This document shows positions 9,901-18,976 of a DNA stretch of 64,000 nt, piece after piece. The notes under the pieces are model-generated. The model was given only the letters and a program-made list of their open reading frames with translations, was not told the origin of the DNA and made no database searches. The stretch is taken from assembly GCF_008329525.1 (NCBI RefSeq), contig NZ_NPKQ01000001.1, forward strand, positions 310,001 through 374,000, given 5' to 3'. Position 1 is the stretch's first letter. Every line of letters begins with the position of its first letter. A program made the position numbers and the translations under genes. Source of the stretch: Tardiphaga sp. P9-11 (GTDB taxonomy: Bacteria; Pseudomonadota; Alphaproteobacteria; Rhizobiales; Xanthobacteraceae).

Positions 9901-10412
9901 GCGGCAACCTCGTGCACCGCCTGTTGCAATCGCTGCCTGATATCGCCGCCGAGAAGCGTCGCGACACCGCGCTGAATTTCCTGTCACGCAATGCGGCTGA
10001 CTGGACCGGGGTAGAACGCGAGGCCCTGGCCGCGCAGGTGTTGTCATTGATCGGCGATCAACGCCTTGCCGAGCTGTTTGCCCCCGGCAGTCGCGCGGAG
10101 GTCGCGGTGGCCGGACGACTGACCCGCAAGGATGGGTCACCCGTTCTGGTGTCGGGCCAGATCGACCGGCTGGTTGTGACCAAGACCGAGATCCGGATCG
10201 TCGATTACAAGACCAACCACAACCCGCCGCGCAGACTGATCGAGGCACCCAAGGCCTATATCCGGCAGCTAGCGCTGTATCGCGGCGTGCTCGAAAGGTT
10301 ATACCCAGACCGACCGATCCGCGCCGCCCTGCTCTGGACGGAAACGCTTGAAATGATGGAGATTTCCGGTGCTGCGCTGGACGCGGAGCTGGCCGCCATC
10401 ATCTCGGCGTGA
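6918..10412 (+). CDS. addA: AddA, helicase-nuclease subunit of AddAB
   Basis: 1164 residues, UvrD/RecB superfamily 1A helicase. Walker A ANAGSGKTY is at 30-37, motif II DEAQDTSP near 405, and motif VI LLYVAMTRAADRL near 866. The C-terminal RecB nuclease motif VDYKTNHNPP sits near 1095. The ATG at 6918 overlaps the addB stop; the longer frame from 6882 would overlap addB by 40 nt and lacks a ribosome site. Together with addB it forms the ATP-driven end-resection machine. Alphaproteobacterial AddAB normally lies beside tsaE/murU and trxA as here. Confidence 0.95.
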   Translation: MSGPRNIPPAASAKQQLASDPASSVFVSANAGSGKTYVLVNRVIRLLLDGVPPEKILCVTFTKAAAANMAERVFTRLGHWVTLDDAALDAEIKNAGVPASNSRLRARARELFASALETPGGLKVQTIHALCTRLLQQFPFEANVPARFSVLDDRDQNEMMERASLQVLLHAAAAPDSAEGRALTTAMTSAADVTFRDVVREASLSRDQFLAWIERAGSTDAAMAQLSATLGVTAGDTRESVELEIIDGPHLPRERWIPAAEIFVTGSKTDNDQAARLREALALSGTEQVEKYLELFLTKDQSLRKSLATKKIADSRPDLLAALQREGDRVIPLLERRRAVAMRERTQSLLVIASQVAENYRREKNERGLLDYDDLIARTLEMLDRVSSSWVHFKLDRGVDHVLIDEAQDTSPRQWDIITHLISEFTSGEGARDGLKRTIFAVGDEKQSIFSFQGAAPREFDLRRKALQSRFKDAGMKFDPIAFSHSFRSGSAILQSVDHVFREEAIFRSIHAVENGYPIHETLEDAGPSLIDLWELEQPDDRPSIEGWQAPFDKRSETSPEVKLSRRVQTEIKTLIAAKTETGPIGKRRALRYGDMLVLVRRRGKAFDAIIQALKHAGIPVAGADRLKLTEHIAIIDLMNLADALLLPQDDLALATALKSPLFGLDDDDLFKLAYERTGSLRDALGEQAASNPKLGGAFRRLLACEKRFASETPFAFYAWLLGGDHGRARILRRLGHEANDALDEFLELALGYERKAPASLQGFVAWLRAADTEVKRDMEITRDEVRVMTVHGAKGLEAPVVFMVDTTSSPADSQRLNLIHLPQGNAAPNSPGVVVWAGKKADDPPAVATARADMIRDTEDEYRRLLYVAMTRAADRLIVGGCMPGNRNEVRPLSWYDLIQKGLENSGLQMQSVPPPDGVVKRYTRVEDVTPAPGATAPVATGAPIVLPAWMRDKVGDQPRRESLLRPSDADDDDYGRGQSSGESERLRQLALQRGNLVHRLLQSLPDIAAEKRRDTALNFLSRNAADWTGVEREALAAQVLSLIGDQRLAELFAPGSRAEVAVAGRLTRKDGSPVLVSGQIDRLVVTKTEIRIVDYKTNHNPPRRLIEAPKAYIRQLALYRGVLERLYPDRPIRAALLWTETLEMMEISGAALDAELAAIISA

Positions 10413-10513
10413 GCAACCTTGACCCGGCAAGGGGGCGTTCATAGGTTGGATGCATCATTCCGGCGCGCGAATCTTCCAGCGCGCCTTTCATTGAACAGGA
10501 CGAGGATACGACC

Positions 10514-10834
10514 ATGGCCGTTGGCAAGGTAACAGACGCCGATTTCGAAGCGGAAGTGCTCAAGGCGACCGGGCCGGTCGTGATCGACTTCTGGGCCGAA
10601 TGGTGCGGTCCGTGCCGCATGATCGCGCCGGCGCTCGACGAAATCTCCGCTGCCATGGGCGAAAAGGTCACCATCCTGAAACTCAATGTCGACGAAAACC
10701 CGAAGACCGCCTCCAAGTATGGCGTGATGTCGATCCCGACGCTGATGATCTTCAAGGGCGGCGAAATGGCCTCGCGCCAGGTCGGCGCCGCGCCGAAGGC
10801 AAAGTTGCAGCAGTGGATCAGCGCAGCGGTGTGA
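10514..10834 (+). CDS. trxA: Thioredoxin 1
   Basis: 106 residues with the redox site WCGPC at 30-34 inside [12 protein letters not shown] and the cis-proline segment SIPTLM. It is the standard cytosolic disulfide reductase, reduced by thioredoxin reductase (not in this window). It has its own ribosome site (GACGAGGA) and is followed by a strong terminator, so it is probably the last gene of the addBA stretch or has its own promoter in the 101-nt gap. Confidence 0.96.
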   Translation: MAVGKVTDADFEAEVLKATGPVVIDFWAEWCGPCRMIAPALDEISAAMGEKVTILKLNVDENPKTASKYGVMSIPTLMIFKGGEMASRQVGAAPKAKLQQWISAAV

Positions 10835-10858
10835 TCACGCGCTTTATGCAAGAATTCG

Positions 10859-10891
10859 AACGGCCGGTGATTTTTTCACCGGCCGTTTTTT
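10859..10891 (+). terminator. Rho-independent terminator of trxA
   Basis: A 12-bp perfect stem (10859-10870 paired with 10876-10887) with a T5 loop, followed by a run of T. It separates trxA from the convergent phosphoesterase gene. Confidence 0.92.
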
Positions 10892-10918
10892 GTTTGCGTG
10901 ATGGAGTTGGGCCCTCTC

Positions 10919-11659
10919 CTACCTGATCCACCCCATCGCCAGCGCGCTCGCCCATTCCGGCCGCTCGTTCTGCAGCGCCAACGCGGCCATTGCCTGATGA
11001 TCGTAAGGCACCTGCCGGAACGTCACCTGCCAGCGGCCCGAACCGGAATCCAGAATCGCGTAGCACGCATCGGGTGTGCCGACTTCCAGCGTGTGCGGAT
11101 AGGGAGCGACGTCGCGATAGCCGGGACCGCCGACGCTGCCGGGATTGACGATCATGCGGCCGTCGCGCAGCCGGACGGCGCGCGCGATATGGGTGTGCGC
11201 GCAGAGGATCAGCGGTTGCGTGATGCCCTTTGCTTTCTCCTCGATGGTTTCGATGGCAGCCATATGCACGATGCCCTCGAGCGTCACCGCCTCCATCCAG
11301 TAGGTGTTGTCGTCGTCCGGCGTCGCGTGACAGAGATAGACCTCGTCGCGATAGATCGTGCTGAAGGGCAACGCACGCAGCCACTCCATCTGCGCCGGTT
11401 CGAGCTGGCTGTGTGCCAGCCGATCGGACGGATACATCTCGTCGAGCGCCCAGTCGGTGACATAGCGATCGTGATTACCACGCACGCAGGTCGCGTTCAT
11501 GCCCATCATGATCTCGACGGTGCGGCGGGCATCCATCGGGCCGGAGACCATGTCGCCGAGATTGACGATGTCGGAAATGCCCTGAGCATTGATATCCGCC
11601 AGCACGGCTTCGAGAGCGAGATAGTTGCCGTGAACGTCGGCAATGGCAGCGAAGCGCAT
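10919..11659 (-). CDS. Metallophosphoesterase family protein (YfcE/MJ0936-like)
   Basis: 246 residues from ATG at 11659, chosen because a GGGAGG site lies 4-5 nt upstream; the track frame starts six codons earlier. Metal-binding motifs of the calcineurin-like phosphoesterase fold are all visible: DVHGN at 8-12, LGDMVSGP, RGNHDRY and the C-terminal CAHTHIA. Small members of this family hydrolyse phosphodiesters, but the natural substrate is unknown. It is a single gene flanked by convergent trxA and by folC on the same strand. Confidence 0.82.
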   Translation of the reverse strand: MRFAAIADVHGNYLALEAVLADINAQGISDIVNLGDMVSGPMDARRTVEIMMGMNATCVRGNHDRYVTDWALDEMYPSDRLAHSQLEPAQMEWLRALPFSTIYRDEVYLCHATPDDDNTYWMEAVTLEGIVHMAAIETIEEKAKGITQPLILCAHTHIARAVRLRDGRMIVNPGSVGGPGYRDVAPYPHTLEVGTPDACYAILDSGSGRWQVTFRQVPYDHQAMAALALQNERPEWASALAMGWIR

Positions 11660-11679
11660 CGAACCTCCCTCAAACAATC

Positions 11680-11700
11680 AACGATCACTCAGAGATCGTT
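11680..11700 (-). terminator. Hairpin after folC, possible weak terminator
   Basis: AACGATC (11680-11686) and GATCGTT (11694-11700) form a 7-bp stem just past the folC stop. On the minus strand only a weak T-rich stretch follows, so termination is uncertain; it could also attenuate the phosphoesterase gene. Confidence 0.4.
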
Positions 11701-11716
11701 TATAGTGATGCAGGCT

Positions 11717-13048
11717 TTATGCAGGTAGCGTGCCGTTCTCGGCCAACACATGGCCTGCGAGATAGAGCGAGCCTGCAATCAGGATCCGCGGCGGCACTTC
11801 GTAGGCAAGCTTCGTCAGAGATTGCAGCGCATCGGCGACGCTCGGCGCTGTCTCGACACGCATGCCGAGACTTCGCGCGGCATCAGCCAGCGCCGCCGGC
11901 GCCATGGCGCCGTCGCGGCCAGGGATTTTCACGGCGATGATATGCCGGGTCTGGCCGGCGAAATTCGCAAGAAAGCCCGCCGCATCCTTGTTGGCCATCA
12001 TGCCGGCGATCACCACCAGCGGCCGTGGCACACGCTCCTCGAGATCGCCAAGCGCCGCAGCGATCACGCGCCCGCCATCGGCATTGTGGCCACCGTCGAG
12101 CCAGACTTCGGAATTGTCAGGCGCCGCAGCGACGAGCTTGCCCGATGTCAGCCGCTGCATGCGCGCCGGCCATTCGGCGCGCGCCACACCCGTCTCATAG
12201 GCGGCCGCATCGATTTTGAATTGATCCAGCGCGCGCAGTGTCGCGATCGCCAAACCTGCATTGCCGAACTGATGGCGCCCGAACAGCCGCGGCGCAGCGA
12301 TATCCATCAACCCGCGATCGTCCTGATACACCAGACGCCCGCGCTCGATATTGACGTGCCACTCCTGCCCGGCACCCACCAGCGGTGCATGCATCTTGCG
12401 CGCCTGCTGTTCGATCACGTCAGTTACATCAGGCGATTGCTCAGCAGTGATCACCGGGACGCGGCGCTTGATGATGCCGACCTTCTCGCTGGCGATCTTC
12501 GCAATCGTATCGCCGAGGAAATCGGTGTGATCGATCGCGATCGGTGTCAGCACGCAGGCGACTGGTGTTTCGATCACATTGGTCGCGTCGAGGCGGCCAC
12601 CGAGCCCGACTTCGAGCAGCACGACATCGGCGGGATGCTTCGCGAACAGATGGAACGCGACGGCGGTCTCGGCCTCGAATAGCGTGATCGGCGCGCCGGC
12701 ATTGAGCGTCTCGACATGGCCGAAAGCTGCACGCAATGCATCATCGCTCACCAGAGTGCCGGCGAGACGAATGCTCTCATTCATGCGGACAAGATGCGGT
12801 GAGGTGTAGACGTGAACGCGCAGGCCTGCGGCTTCGAGAATCGCGCGCAGATAGGCGATGGTCGAGCCTTTGCCGTTGGTGCCGGCGACATGGATCACCG
12901 GGGGCAACTTGCGCTCGGGATTGCCGAGCTGCGCCATCAGCCGCTGCATCCGCTCCAACGACAGATCGATCGTGTTTGGATGCAGCTTTGATAGCCGCGC
13001 CAGGATCTCGCCGAGGTCCGGCGACGATGGCGGCGCGGTGTTGCTCAC
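11717..13048 (-). CDS. folC: Bifunctional dihydrofolate synthase/folylpolyglutamate synthase
   Basis: 443 residues. The ATP-binding [11 protein letters not shown] motif is at about 53-63, and the Mur-ligase-like features [15 protein letters not shown] and [10 protein letters not shown] follow. It adds glutamate to dihydropteroate and then extends folate polyglutamate tails in the cytosol. It starts with GTG at 13048, overlapping the accD stop (GTGA). The accD-folC pair is conserved in Proteobacteria, linking fatty-acid and folate synthesis by gene order only. Confidence 0.95.
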   Translation of the reverse strand: MSNTAPPSSPDLGEILARLSKLHPNTIDLSLERMQRLMAQLGNPERKLPPVIHVAGTNGKGSTIAYLRAILEAAGLRVHVYTSPHLVRMNESIRLAGTLVSDDALRAAFGHVETLNAGAPITLFEAETAVAFHLFAKHPADVVLLEVGLGGRLDATNVIETPVACVLTPIAIDHTDFLGDTIAKIASEKVGIIKRRVPVITAEQSPDVTDVIEQQARKMHAPLVGAGQEWHVNIERGRLVYQDDRGLMDIAAPRLFGRHQFGNAGLAIATLRALDQFKIDAAAYETGVARAEWPARMQRLTSGKLVAAAPDNSEVWLDGGHNADGGRVIAAALGDLEERVPRPLVVIAGMMANKDAAGFLANFAGQTRHIIAVKIPGRDGAMAPAALADAARSLGMRVETAPSVADALQSLTKLAYEVPPRILIAGSLYLAGHVLAENGTLPA

Positions 13049-13974
13049 GCGTGCGCGGCCGGTACCGCGTCAGGAGCCACGACGATCTCGGCCGGAATAC
13101 TCTCCGCGCGCGGCGGGCTCGCAATGGCCGGGGACTTCGTCAGCAGACGGCACATGCGCGCCAGCGTCGGCTTCAGGTCGTGGCGATGCACAACCATGTC
13201 GACCATGCCGTGGTCGCGCAGATATTCGGCGCGCTGGAAACCTTCCGGCAGCTTTTCACGGATGGTCTGTTCGATCACGCGCGCACCGGCAAAGCCGATC
13301 AGCGCGCCGGGCTCGGCAATCTGCACGTCACCCAGCATCGCGTAGGATGCAGTCACGCCTCCGGTGGTCGGGTTGGTCAGCACGACGATGTAAGGCAATT
13401 TGGCTTCGCGCAGCATCTGCACGCCAACGGTCGTGCGCGGCAGCTGCATCAGCGACAGGATACCTTCCTGCATGCGCGCGCCGCCGGAGGCCGCGAACAC
13501 GATGAAGGGCGATTTCTTCTCGACCGCGAGCTCAAGCCCGCGCACCAGTGCTTCACCGGCAGCCATGCCGAGCGAACCACCCATGAAATCGAAATCCTGC
13601 ACGGCGACGACGACGCCGGAGCCTTCCATCCTGCCGTAACCGACCTTCACTGAGTCGTTCATGCCGGTCTTGGTGCGGGCATCCTTGATGCGGTCGACGT
13701 ATTTGCGCTCATCGCGAAACTTCAGGGGGTCGGCGATCACTTCAGGCAGCGCGACGTCATACCAGGTCTCGTTGTCGAAGATCGACTTCATGCGGGCGGT
13801 GGCGCCCATGCGCATGTGATAGTTCGAACCGGGAATGACGAACTGGTTGCTCTCGACGTCCTTGTAGAACACGAGCTGTCCGGTATCCGGGCATTTGATC
13901 CACAGGTTCTCGGGCGTATCGCGCTTGAGGATGCTGCGGATCTTCGGCCGGACGACGTTGGTGAGCCAGTTCAT
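13045..13974 (-). CDS. accD: Acetyl-CoA carboxylase carboxyltransferase beta subunit, zinc ribbon degenerate
   Basis: 309 residues; the carboxyltransferase core is typical ([36 protein letters not shown]). AccD with AccA transfers carboxyl from biotin to acetyl-CoA to give malonyl-CoA. The N-terminal four-cysteine ribbon (CxxC...CxxC) keeps only Cys28; the other positions read Thr31, Ile47 and Ser50. The surrounding WIKCPDTG and NYHMRM residues still align, so the fold has lost its metal ligands and not the whole segment. It is followed by folC with a 4-nt overlap. Confidence 0.95.
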   Translation of the reverse strand: MNWLTNVVRPKIRSILKRDTPENLWIKCPDTGQLVFYKDVESNQFVIPGSNYHMRMGATARMKSIFDNETWYDVALPEVIADPLKFRDERKYVDRIKDARTKTGMNDSVKVGYGRMEGSGVVVAVQDFDFMGGSLGMAAGEALVRGLELAVEKKSPFIVFAASGGARMQEGILSLMQLPRTTVGVQMLREAKLPYIVVLTNPTTGGVTASYAMLGDVQIAEPGALIGFAGARVIEQTIREKLPEGFQRAEYLRDHGMVDMVVHRHDLKPTLARMCRLLTKSPAIASPPRAESIPAEIVVAPDAVPAAHA

Positions 13975-14079
13975 GTGTGTCTCCGCGTCGCTGAGATGAT
14001 GCGTCGCTCTGATATCTATATGGCGGCCGGGACGGAGCCCGGCAACCGTTGTTCCCGGTTGATGGAGGCCAATTGTGGC

Positions 14080-14916
14080 TTATTCCGCAGCCTGTTTGGC
14101 CCCATGAACGCCCTGGGCGAGGGCTGCGGCCAGCTCGGCGACCGCGCCGACGGTCTTGGCCGTGGCCTTGCCATCGGCATCCAGCGAGCCTTTCAGGGCA
14201 TCGATCAGCGCCGTTCCGACCACCGCCCCATTGGCATGCCGTGCGATGTCATGCGCCGCTTCCGGGGTTCTAATACCGAAGCCAACACAAACCGGCAGCT
14301 TCGTATGACGCTTGATCCGCGCGACGGCCGTGCTCACGACGGATGAATCCGCGCTGGCCGAGCCGGTGATCCCGGTGACCGAGACGTAATAGACGAAGCC
14401 CGACGTGTTCGCGAGCACCGCCGGGAGACGCTTGTCATCGGTGGTCGGCGTGGCCAGACGGATGAAGTTCAATCCGGCCTTGATCGCCGGCAGGCAGAGC
14501 TCGGCATCTTCTTCCGGTGGAAGGTCGACGATGATCAGACCATCGACGCCCGCGGCCTTTGCGTCGGGCAGGAACTTATCCACGCCGTAGATATAGATCG
14601 GATTGTAGTAGCCCATCAGGACAATGGGCGTCTTGTTGTCGGAGCTGCGGAAGTCGCGCACGAGCTGCAGCGTCTTGCGCAGCGTCATACCGGCCTGCAA
14701 TGCGCGGAGGCCGGCGGCCTGGATCGACGGGCCGTCAGCCATCGGATCGGTGAAGGGCATACCGATCTCGATGATGTCGGCGCCGGCCTTGGGCAGCGCC
14801 TTGACGATTTCGAGCGCGGTGGCGGGATCGGGATCGCCGGCCATCACGAAAGTAACGAAAGCCGCGCGGCCTTCGGCCTTGAGTTCGGCGAAACGGGTAT
14901 CGATGCGGGTGGTCAC
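14080..14916 (-). CDS. trpA: Tryptophan synthase alpha chain
   Basis: 278 residues, TIM barrel. Catalytic acids match the family: Glu50 in IIEIGMPF and Asp61 in DPMADGP. It cleaves indole-3-glycerol phosphate and channels indole to TrpB. It begins with GTG at 14916, overlapping the trpB stop (GTGA), so it is translationally coupled to trpB. Confidence 0.97.
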   Translation of the reverse strand: MTTRIDTRFAELKAEGRAAFVTFVMAGDPDPATALEIVKALPKAGADIIEIGMPFTDPMADGPSIQAAGLRALQAGMTLRKTLQLVRDFRSSDNKTPIVLMGYYNPIYIYGVDKFLPDAKAAGVDGLIIVDLPPEEDAELCLPAIKAGLNFIRLATPTTDDKRLPAVLANTSGFVYYVSVTGITGSASADSSVVSTAVARIKRHTKLPVCVGFGIRTPEAAHDIARHANGAVVGTALIDALKGSLDADGKATAKTVGAVAELAAALAQGVHGAKQAAE

Positions 14917-16130
14917 GACTGCCTGCCCTTCAGGATATCGCCGACCTGCGGGACGTCCTTGTCGCCGCGGCCGGAGAGGTTGACGACCATCAGGTGATCC
15001 TTCGGCAGCGTTGGCGCGAGTTCGCTCACCTTGGCGAGGGCATGGGCCGGCTCCAGCGCCGGGATGATGCCTTCGAGTTTCGACAGCAACTGGAATGCGG
15101 CCAGCGCTTCCTCGTCAGTCGCCGACAGATACTTCACGCGGCCGATCGTATGCAGCCACGAATGTTCGGGGCCGATGCCGGGATAATCGAGGCCGGCCGA
15201 GATCGAATGGCCTTCCTGGATCTGGCCGTCTTCATCCATCAAGAGATAGGTGCGGTTGCCATGCAGCACGCCGGGACGGCCGCCAGCGATCGATGCGGCA
15301 TGCAGATTGGTGAGGCCATGGCCGGCTGCTTCGACGCCGTAGATATCGACCGAGGGATCGTCGAGGAACGGATGGAAGAGCCCCATCGCATTGGAGCCGC
15401 CGCCGATGCAGGCGATCAGCGAATCCGGCAAACGACCTTCGATTTCCTGCATCTGCACACGAGTTTCCTCGCCGATGATCGACTGGAAGTCGCGCACCAT
15501 CATCGGATAGGGATGCGGACCGGCAACGGTGCCGATGCAGTAGAACGTGTCGTGCACATTGGTGACCCAATCGCGCATCGCCTCGTTCATCGCATCCTTC
15601 AGCGTGCGCGCGCCGACCTGCACCGGCACCACCTTGGCGCCAAGCATTTCCATGCGGATCACGTTGGGCTGCTGCCGCTCGACATCCACTGCGCCCATAT
15701 AGACGATGCATTCGAGGCCGAAGCGCGCGCACAATGTCGCCGTCGCCACGCCATGCTGGCCGGCGCCGGTCTCGGCGATGATCCGCTTCTTGCCCATGCG
15801 ACGCGCGACCATGATCTGGCCGAGCACGTTGTTGACCTTGTGCGAGCCGGTGTGATTCAGCTCCTCGCGCTTCAGATAGATTTTTGCGCCACCGAGATGC
15901 TCGGTGAGACGCTCCGCAAAATACAGCGGCGACGGGCGGCCGACATAGGCCTTGAGATAACCGTCCATCTCCTTGCGGAAGGCGGGATCGGCTTTGGCGT
16001 CCTCATAGGCCTTCTGCAGGTCGAGAATCAGCGGCATCAGCGTCTCGGCGACGAAGCGACCGCCGAAGATACCGAAGTGACCGGTGTCGTCGGGACCGGA
16101 CCGATAGGAATTGGGAATGGCTTGAGTCAT
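14913..16130 (-). CDS. trpB: Tryptophan synthase beta chain
   Basis: 405 residues. The PLP lysine is Lys98 in [11 protein letters not shown] and the phosphate-binding loop is GGGSNAMG. It condenses indole with serine to make tryptophan. The start overlaps the trpF stop by one base. The trpF-trpB-trpA order is the usual split trp operon of alphaproteobacteria; trpE, D, C and G are elsewhere. Confidence 0.97.
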   Translation of the reverse strand: MTQAIPNSYRSGPDDTGHFGIFGGRFVAETLMPLILDLQKAYEDAKADPAFRKEMDGYLKAYVGRPSPLYFAERLTEHLGGAKIYLKREELNHTGSHKVNNVLGQIMVARRMGKKRIIAETGAGQHGVATATLCARFGLECIVYMGAVDVERQQPNVIRMEMLGAKVVPVQVGARTLKDAMNEAMRDWVTNVHDTFYCIGTVAGPHPYPMMVRDFQSIIGEETRVQMQEIEGRLPDSLIACIGGGSNAMGLFHPFLDDPSVDIYGVEAAGHGLTNLHAASIAGGRPGVLHGNRTYLLMDEDGQIQEGHSISAGLDYPGIGPEHSWLHTIGRVKYLSATDEEALAAFQLLSKLEGIIPALEPAHALAKVSELAPTLPKDHLMVVNLSGRGDKDVPQVGDILKGRQS

Positions 16131-16786
16131 CAGGTCGTCAACTCTTCCGTTGCGCGCGCGGCGCGGATGAAAGCGCGGATCATGTCGGGATCCTTGATGC
16201 CCGGCGCGCTTTCCACGCCGGACGAAATATCGACACCGCCAGCCCGCGTGATGCGCAGGGCCTCGGCAACGTTGGCGGCGTTGAGGCCGCCCGACACCAT
16301 GAAGGGCAGCTTCAGATCGAGGTCTTCGAGCAGATGCCAGTCGAAGACCGCGCCGAGACCTCCGGGACGCGTTGCATCCTTCGGCGCCTTGGCATCGAAC
16401 AGGATGCGATCGCAGACCGCGGCATAGCCGGGCAACGCGGCGAGATCGGCCCTGGTCTCGACGGCGAGCGCCTTCATCACCGGAAGGCCGAACCTCTGTT
16501 TGATATCACGCACCCGCGCCACGCTCTCCTTGCCGTGGAGCTGCAGGATATCAGGCCTCAAGGCATCGATACTGTTTTCGAGATCCGCGTCATCGGCGTC
16601 GACCGACAGCGCGACCTTCACGGCGCGGCCCTTCGCCTGCTTGCCCAAAGCCCGCGCACCATCGAGCGTGACGTGACGCGGTGACGGCGGAAAGAACACG
16701 AAGCCGACCATATCCGCGCCGCCGACCAGAGCCGCCTCGAGCGTCTCCGGAGTGGACAGGCCGCAGATTTTGACGATCAGAGACAT
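16130..16786 (-). CDS. trpF: Phosphoribosylanthranilate isomerase
   Basis: 218 residues with [10 protein letters not shown] at the N-terminus (catalytic Cys8) and the phosphate-binding [11 protein letters not shown] and [10 protein letters not shown] loops. It converts phosphoribosyl-anthranilate to the ribulose derivative in tryptophan synthesis. It is first in the trpFBA operon; the 57-nt gap after the LapA gene may hold the promoter. Confidence 0.95.
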   Translation of the reverse strand: MSLIVKICGLSTPETLEAALVGGADMVGFVFFPPSPRHVTLDGARALGKQAKGRAVKVALSVDADDADLENSIDALRPDILQLHGKESVARVRDIKQRFGLPVMKALAVETRADLAALPGYAAVCDRILFDAKAPKDATRPGGLGAVFDWHLLEDLDLKLPFMVSGGLNAANVAEALRITRAGGVDISSGVESAPGIKDPDMIRAFIRAARATEELTT

Positions 16787-16843
16787 GCTTCAAATGGCCG
16801 CTGGCAATACCGGGAATGGCAGGAAAGACCTATGCGCGGGGTT

Positions 16844-17233
16844 CTACAACGTCGCGCCGGACTTGTCTCGCTCACCGGCCATATAAGGGGAACCCGGCGC
16901 CGGGAGCCGCTGCGTACCATTCCGCGAGGCGGTCGCAGCATGAGCGCGCAGATCAGCCAGTTCTGCACGGGCCCGTCGCACATCAGCCTCGTGCAGACGC
17001 GCTGCACGGCGCCAGTGGCCCTGCCTGAACCAGGTAGCCATTCCCCCTGCGATGACGCCCAGGATGGCCGACAGGATGATCACGACGAATAGCGGCATCG
17101 TGGCACCGACCGCGGGATCGCTGCTGTTGAACGGATCAAAGGAGACCGTGACCATATGACGGTTGGCGACGGCGAACACGATGAAAATGATCGCGAGGGG
17201 GATGATCACCAGGGCTGAAAAGAATTTACGCAT
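16844..17233 (-). CDS. LapA-domain inner-membrane protein
   Basis: 129 residues from ATG at 17233. Two hydrophobic helices (about residues 7-26 and 46-68) are separated by a short segment containing NRHMVTVSFDPF, the pattern of the LapA/DUF1049 (YciS-like) family; a charged cytoplasmic tail rich in Arg and Ala follows. In E. coli LapA pairs with LapB to control LPS synthesis, but many alphaproteobacterial members are uncharacterised. It lies between ihfB and trpF, a conserved arrangement in the group. Confidence 0.75.
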   Translation of the reverse strand: MRKFFSALVIIPLAIIFIVFAVANRHMVTVSFDPFNSSDPAVGATMPLFVVIILSAILGVIAGGMATWFRQGHWRRAARLHEADVRRARAELADLRAHAATASRNGTQRLPAPGSPYMAGERDKSGATL

Positions 17234-17320
17234 CAACGTCTCTCGCGAAGGCGATGCGGGCGCGCATTCCGCTATCTGGTTCAGACCTGTCGGCCCGAAT
17301 GCGCGCTACCTCAAAGTTCT

Positions 17321-17632
17321 CTATGGCGCTGCGCTTGCTTCCGGCGCTGCATTGTCGCGATTCAGGCGTTCGCGCATTTCCTTGCCGGTCTTGAAGAATG
17401 GAACGCTCTTCTGGTCCACCGGAACATGCTCGCCAGTACGTGGGTTGCGGCCCGCGCGAGCGGGGCGATGCTTCACCGAGAATGCACCGAAGCCGCGGAG
17501 TTCGACACGATCACCACGTGCCAGCGCAGCCACGATCTCATCGAGAATCGCATTCACGATGTTCTCAACATCCCGCTGGTAGAGGTGCGGGTTATGCTCA
17601 GCGATGCGTTGAACGAGTTCGGATTTGATCAT
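17321..17632 (-). CDS. ihfB: Integration host factor beta subunit
   Basis: 103 residues of the HU/IHF family, with the DNA-intercalating arm [12 protein letters not shown] and the core [13 protein letters not shown]. It pairs with IhfA to bend DNA at sigma54 promoters, att sites and origins. In this genome it would assist RpoN encoded at 35102-36799. The rpsA-sppA-ihfB-lapA order is widely conserved. Confidence 0.94.
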   Translation of the reverse strand: MIKSELVQRIAEHNPHLYQRDVENIVNAILDEIVAALARGDRVELRGFGAFSVKHRPARAGRNPRTGEHVPVDQKSVPFFKTGKEMRERLNRDNAAPEASAAP

Positions 17633-17793
17633 CGAGACGTTGGACTCTGAACGGGAGGATGCATTTCCGTGAAAATGCCTTGAACTGTCAAGACGCTAAA
17701 TCAAATCGGGCACCTTCGAAAATGCGTGACAAATGCCCGAAACCGTTGTTGTAGCCTTCTTTGCAGTGCGGAAAGAACAGGACGGGCGGTCCC

Positions 17794-18774
17794 CTAGTTG
17801 GTGGTGGCCGGCCGCCACAGCGCCAGCATGCCATCGAGGCCAAAGCCGTCCATGGCCTGCGCGAGACCGGCCTGCTCGACCTGCCGCGCGATCGCGTTGA
17901 GACCCACTGCATCGAGTGTGATCGTCGCAGCAGCGCGCAGGAAGGTGAAATCGCTGAATTTAGGCGTCAGCTTGAAGTCGCGAACCGGCAGGTCGCTCTT
18001 GATCTTCTTCTCGGATACCAGCCACGCCACCGCGGCTTTCTCGTCGCCAAGCTGATCGATCAGCTTGAGGTCCACGGCCTGGCGCCCCGTGAAAACACGG
18101 CCATCGGCGACTTTCTGTAGTTGCTGATCATCCATGGCTCGGCGGCTCTGTACCAGCCCGCGGAACCAGGCATAGGAGTCCTTCACGAGCGATTCCAGCG
18201 CCGCCCGCGCTTCCGGGCTGGTCGGCTCGAAGCCGTTGGGCGCCGCCTTCAGCGGGGAGGATTTGACCTGCTCAACCTCGACGCCGACGGTCTTCATCAA
18301 ACCCGTGAAATTGGGAAACTGGAACAGCACACCGATGGAGCCAACCAGCGAGCTCTGCTGCGCGACGATATGGTCGGATGCGAGCGCCGCGATGTAGCCG
18401 CCAGATGCCGCCAGGCCCTCGACGACAACGACCATCGGTTTTTTAGCCTTGAGGCGCGTCAGCGCGTCATAGAGCTGCTCGGAGCCCGCTGTGGTACCTC
18501 CCGGCGAGTTGATATGAACGACCACCGCGGCAGCCGATGATTTCTCCAGCCGCTCCAGCGCCTCGACGCGATCGTTGTTGCTCTGGATCAGGCCCTCGAT
18601 CTTGATGCGCGCGATCGACCCCGACGACGACAGCGCCTCGGACCCCGACCGCGTCACGGCGACGCCGACGACGACCACCGCTGCGACCGCCACCAGCACG
18701 GCAGCCACGCGCCAGAAGGTCAGCTTGCGACGCATCCTGCGGCGATCGACGATCACATCGGAATCAAGCGACAT
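17794..18774 (-). CDS. sppA: Signal peptide peptidase SppA
   Basis: 326 residues: an N-terminal transmembrane anchor (about 19-42) followed by a ClpP-like serine protease fold. The segments VHINSPGGTTAGS and VEGLAASGGYIAAL hold the oxyanion loop and the nucleophile region. Short SppA proteins form octamers in the periplasm that degrade released signal peptides. It lies between rpsA and ihfB. Confidence 0.92.
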   Translation of the reverse strand: MSLDSDVIVDRRRMRRKLTFWRVAAVLVAVAAVVVVGVAVTRSGSEALSSSGSIARIKIEGLIQSNNDRVEALERLEKSSAAAVVVHINSPGGTTAGSEQLYDALTRLKAKKPMVVVVEGLAASGGYIAALASDHIVAQQSSLVGSIGVLFQFPNFTGLMKTVGVEVEQVKSSPLKAAPNGFEPTSPEARAALESLVKDSYAWFRGLVQSRRAMDDQQLQKVADGRVFTGRQAVDLKLIDQLGDEKAAVAWLVSEKKIKSDLPVRDFKLTPKFSDFTFLRAAATITLDAVGLNAIARQVEQAGLAQAMDGFGLDGMLALWRPATTN

Positions 18775-18907
18775 CGGAAATCTCCTAGAAGCCCTCGGCG
18801 AGAGCTTGCGTCTGGCGGTGCTGCATCTGTCGTCCGAGCAGCGTTTACTTGAGGTATCTCAAATACATCAATTGCGAGGCAATATGAAGAAAACATGGTC
18901 GAAACAG

Positions 18908-18937
18908 CAAAAAGGGCCCCGGTGAAACCGGGGCCCC
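18908..18937 (-). terminator. Rho-independent terminator of rpsA
   Basis: A 9-bp GC stem (18914-18922 with 18928-18936) followed on the minus strand by a run of T (complement of 18908-18913). It lies about 40 nt after the rpsA stop. Confidence 0.9.
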
Positions 18938-18976
18938 AATTGGTAGCAACAAGTGAGTCGAAACTTACTTGCGCGC

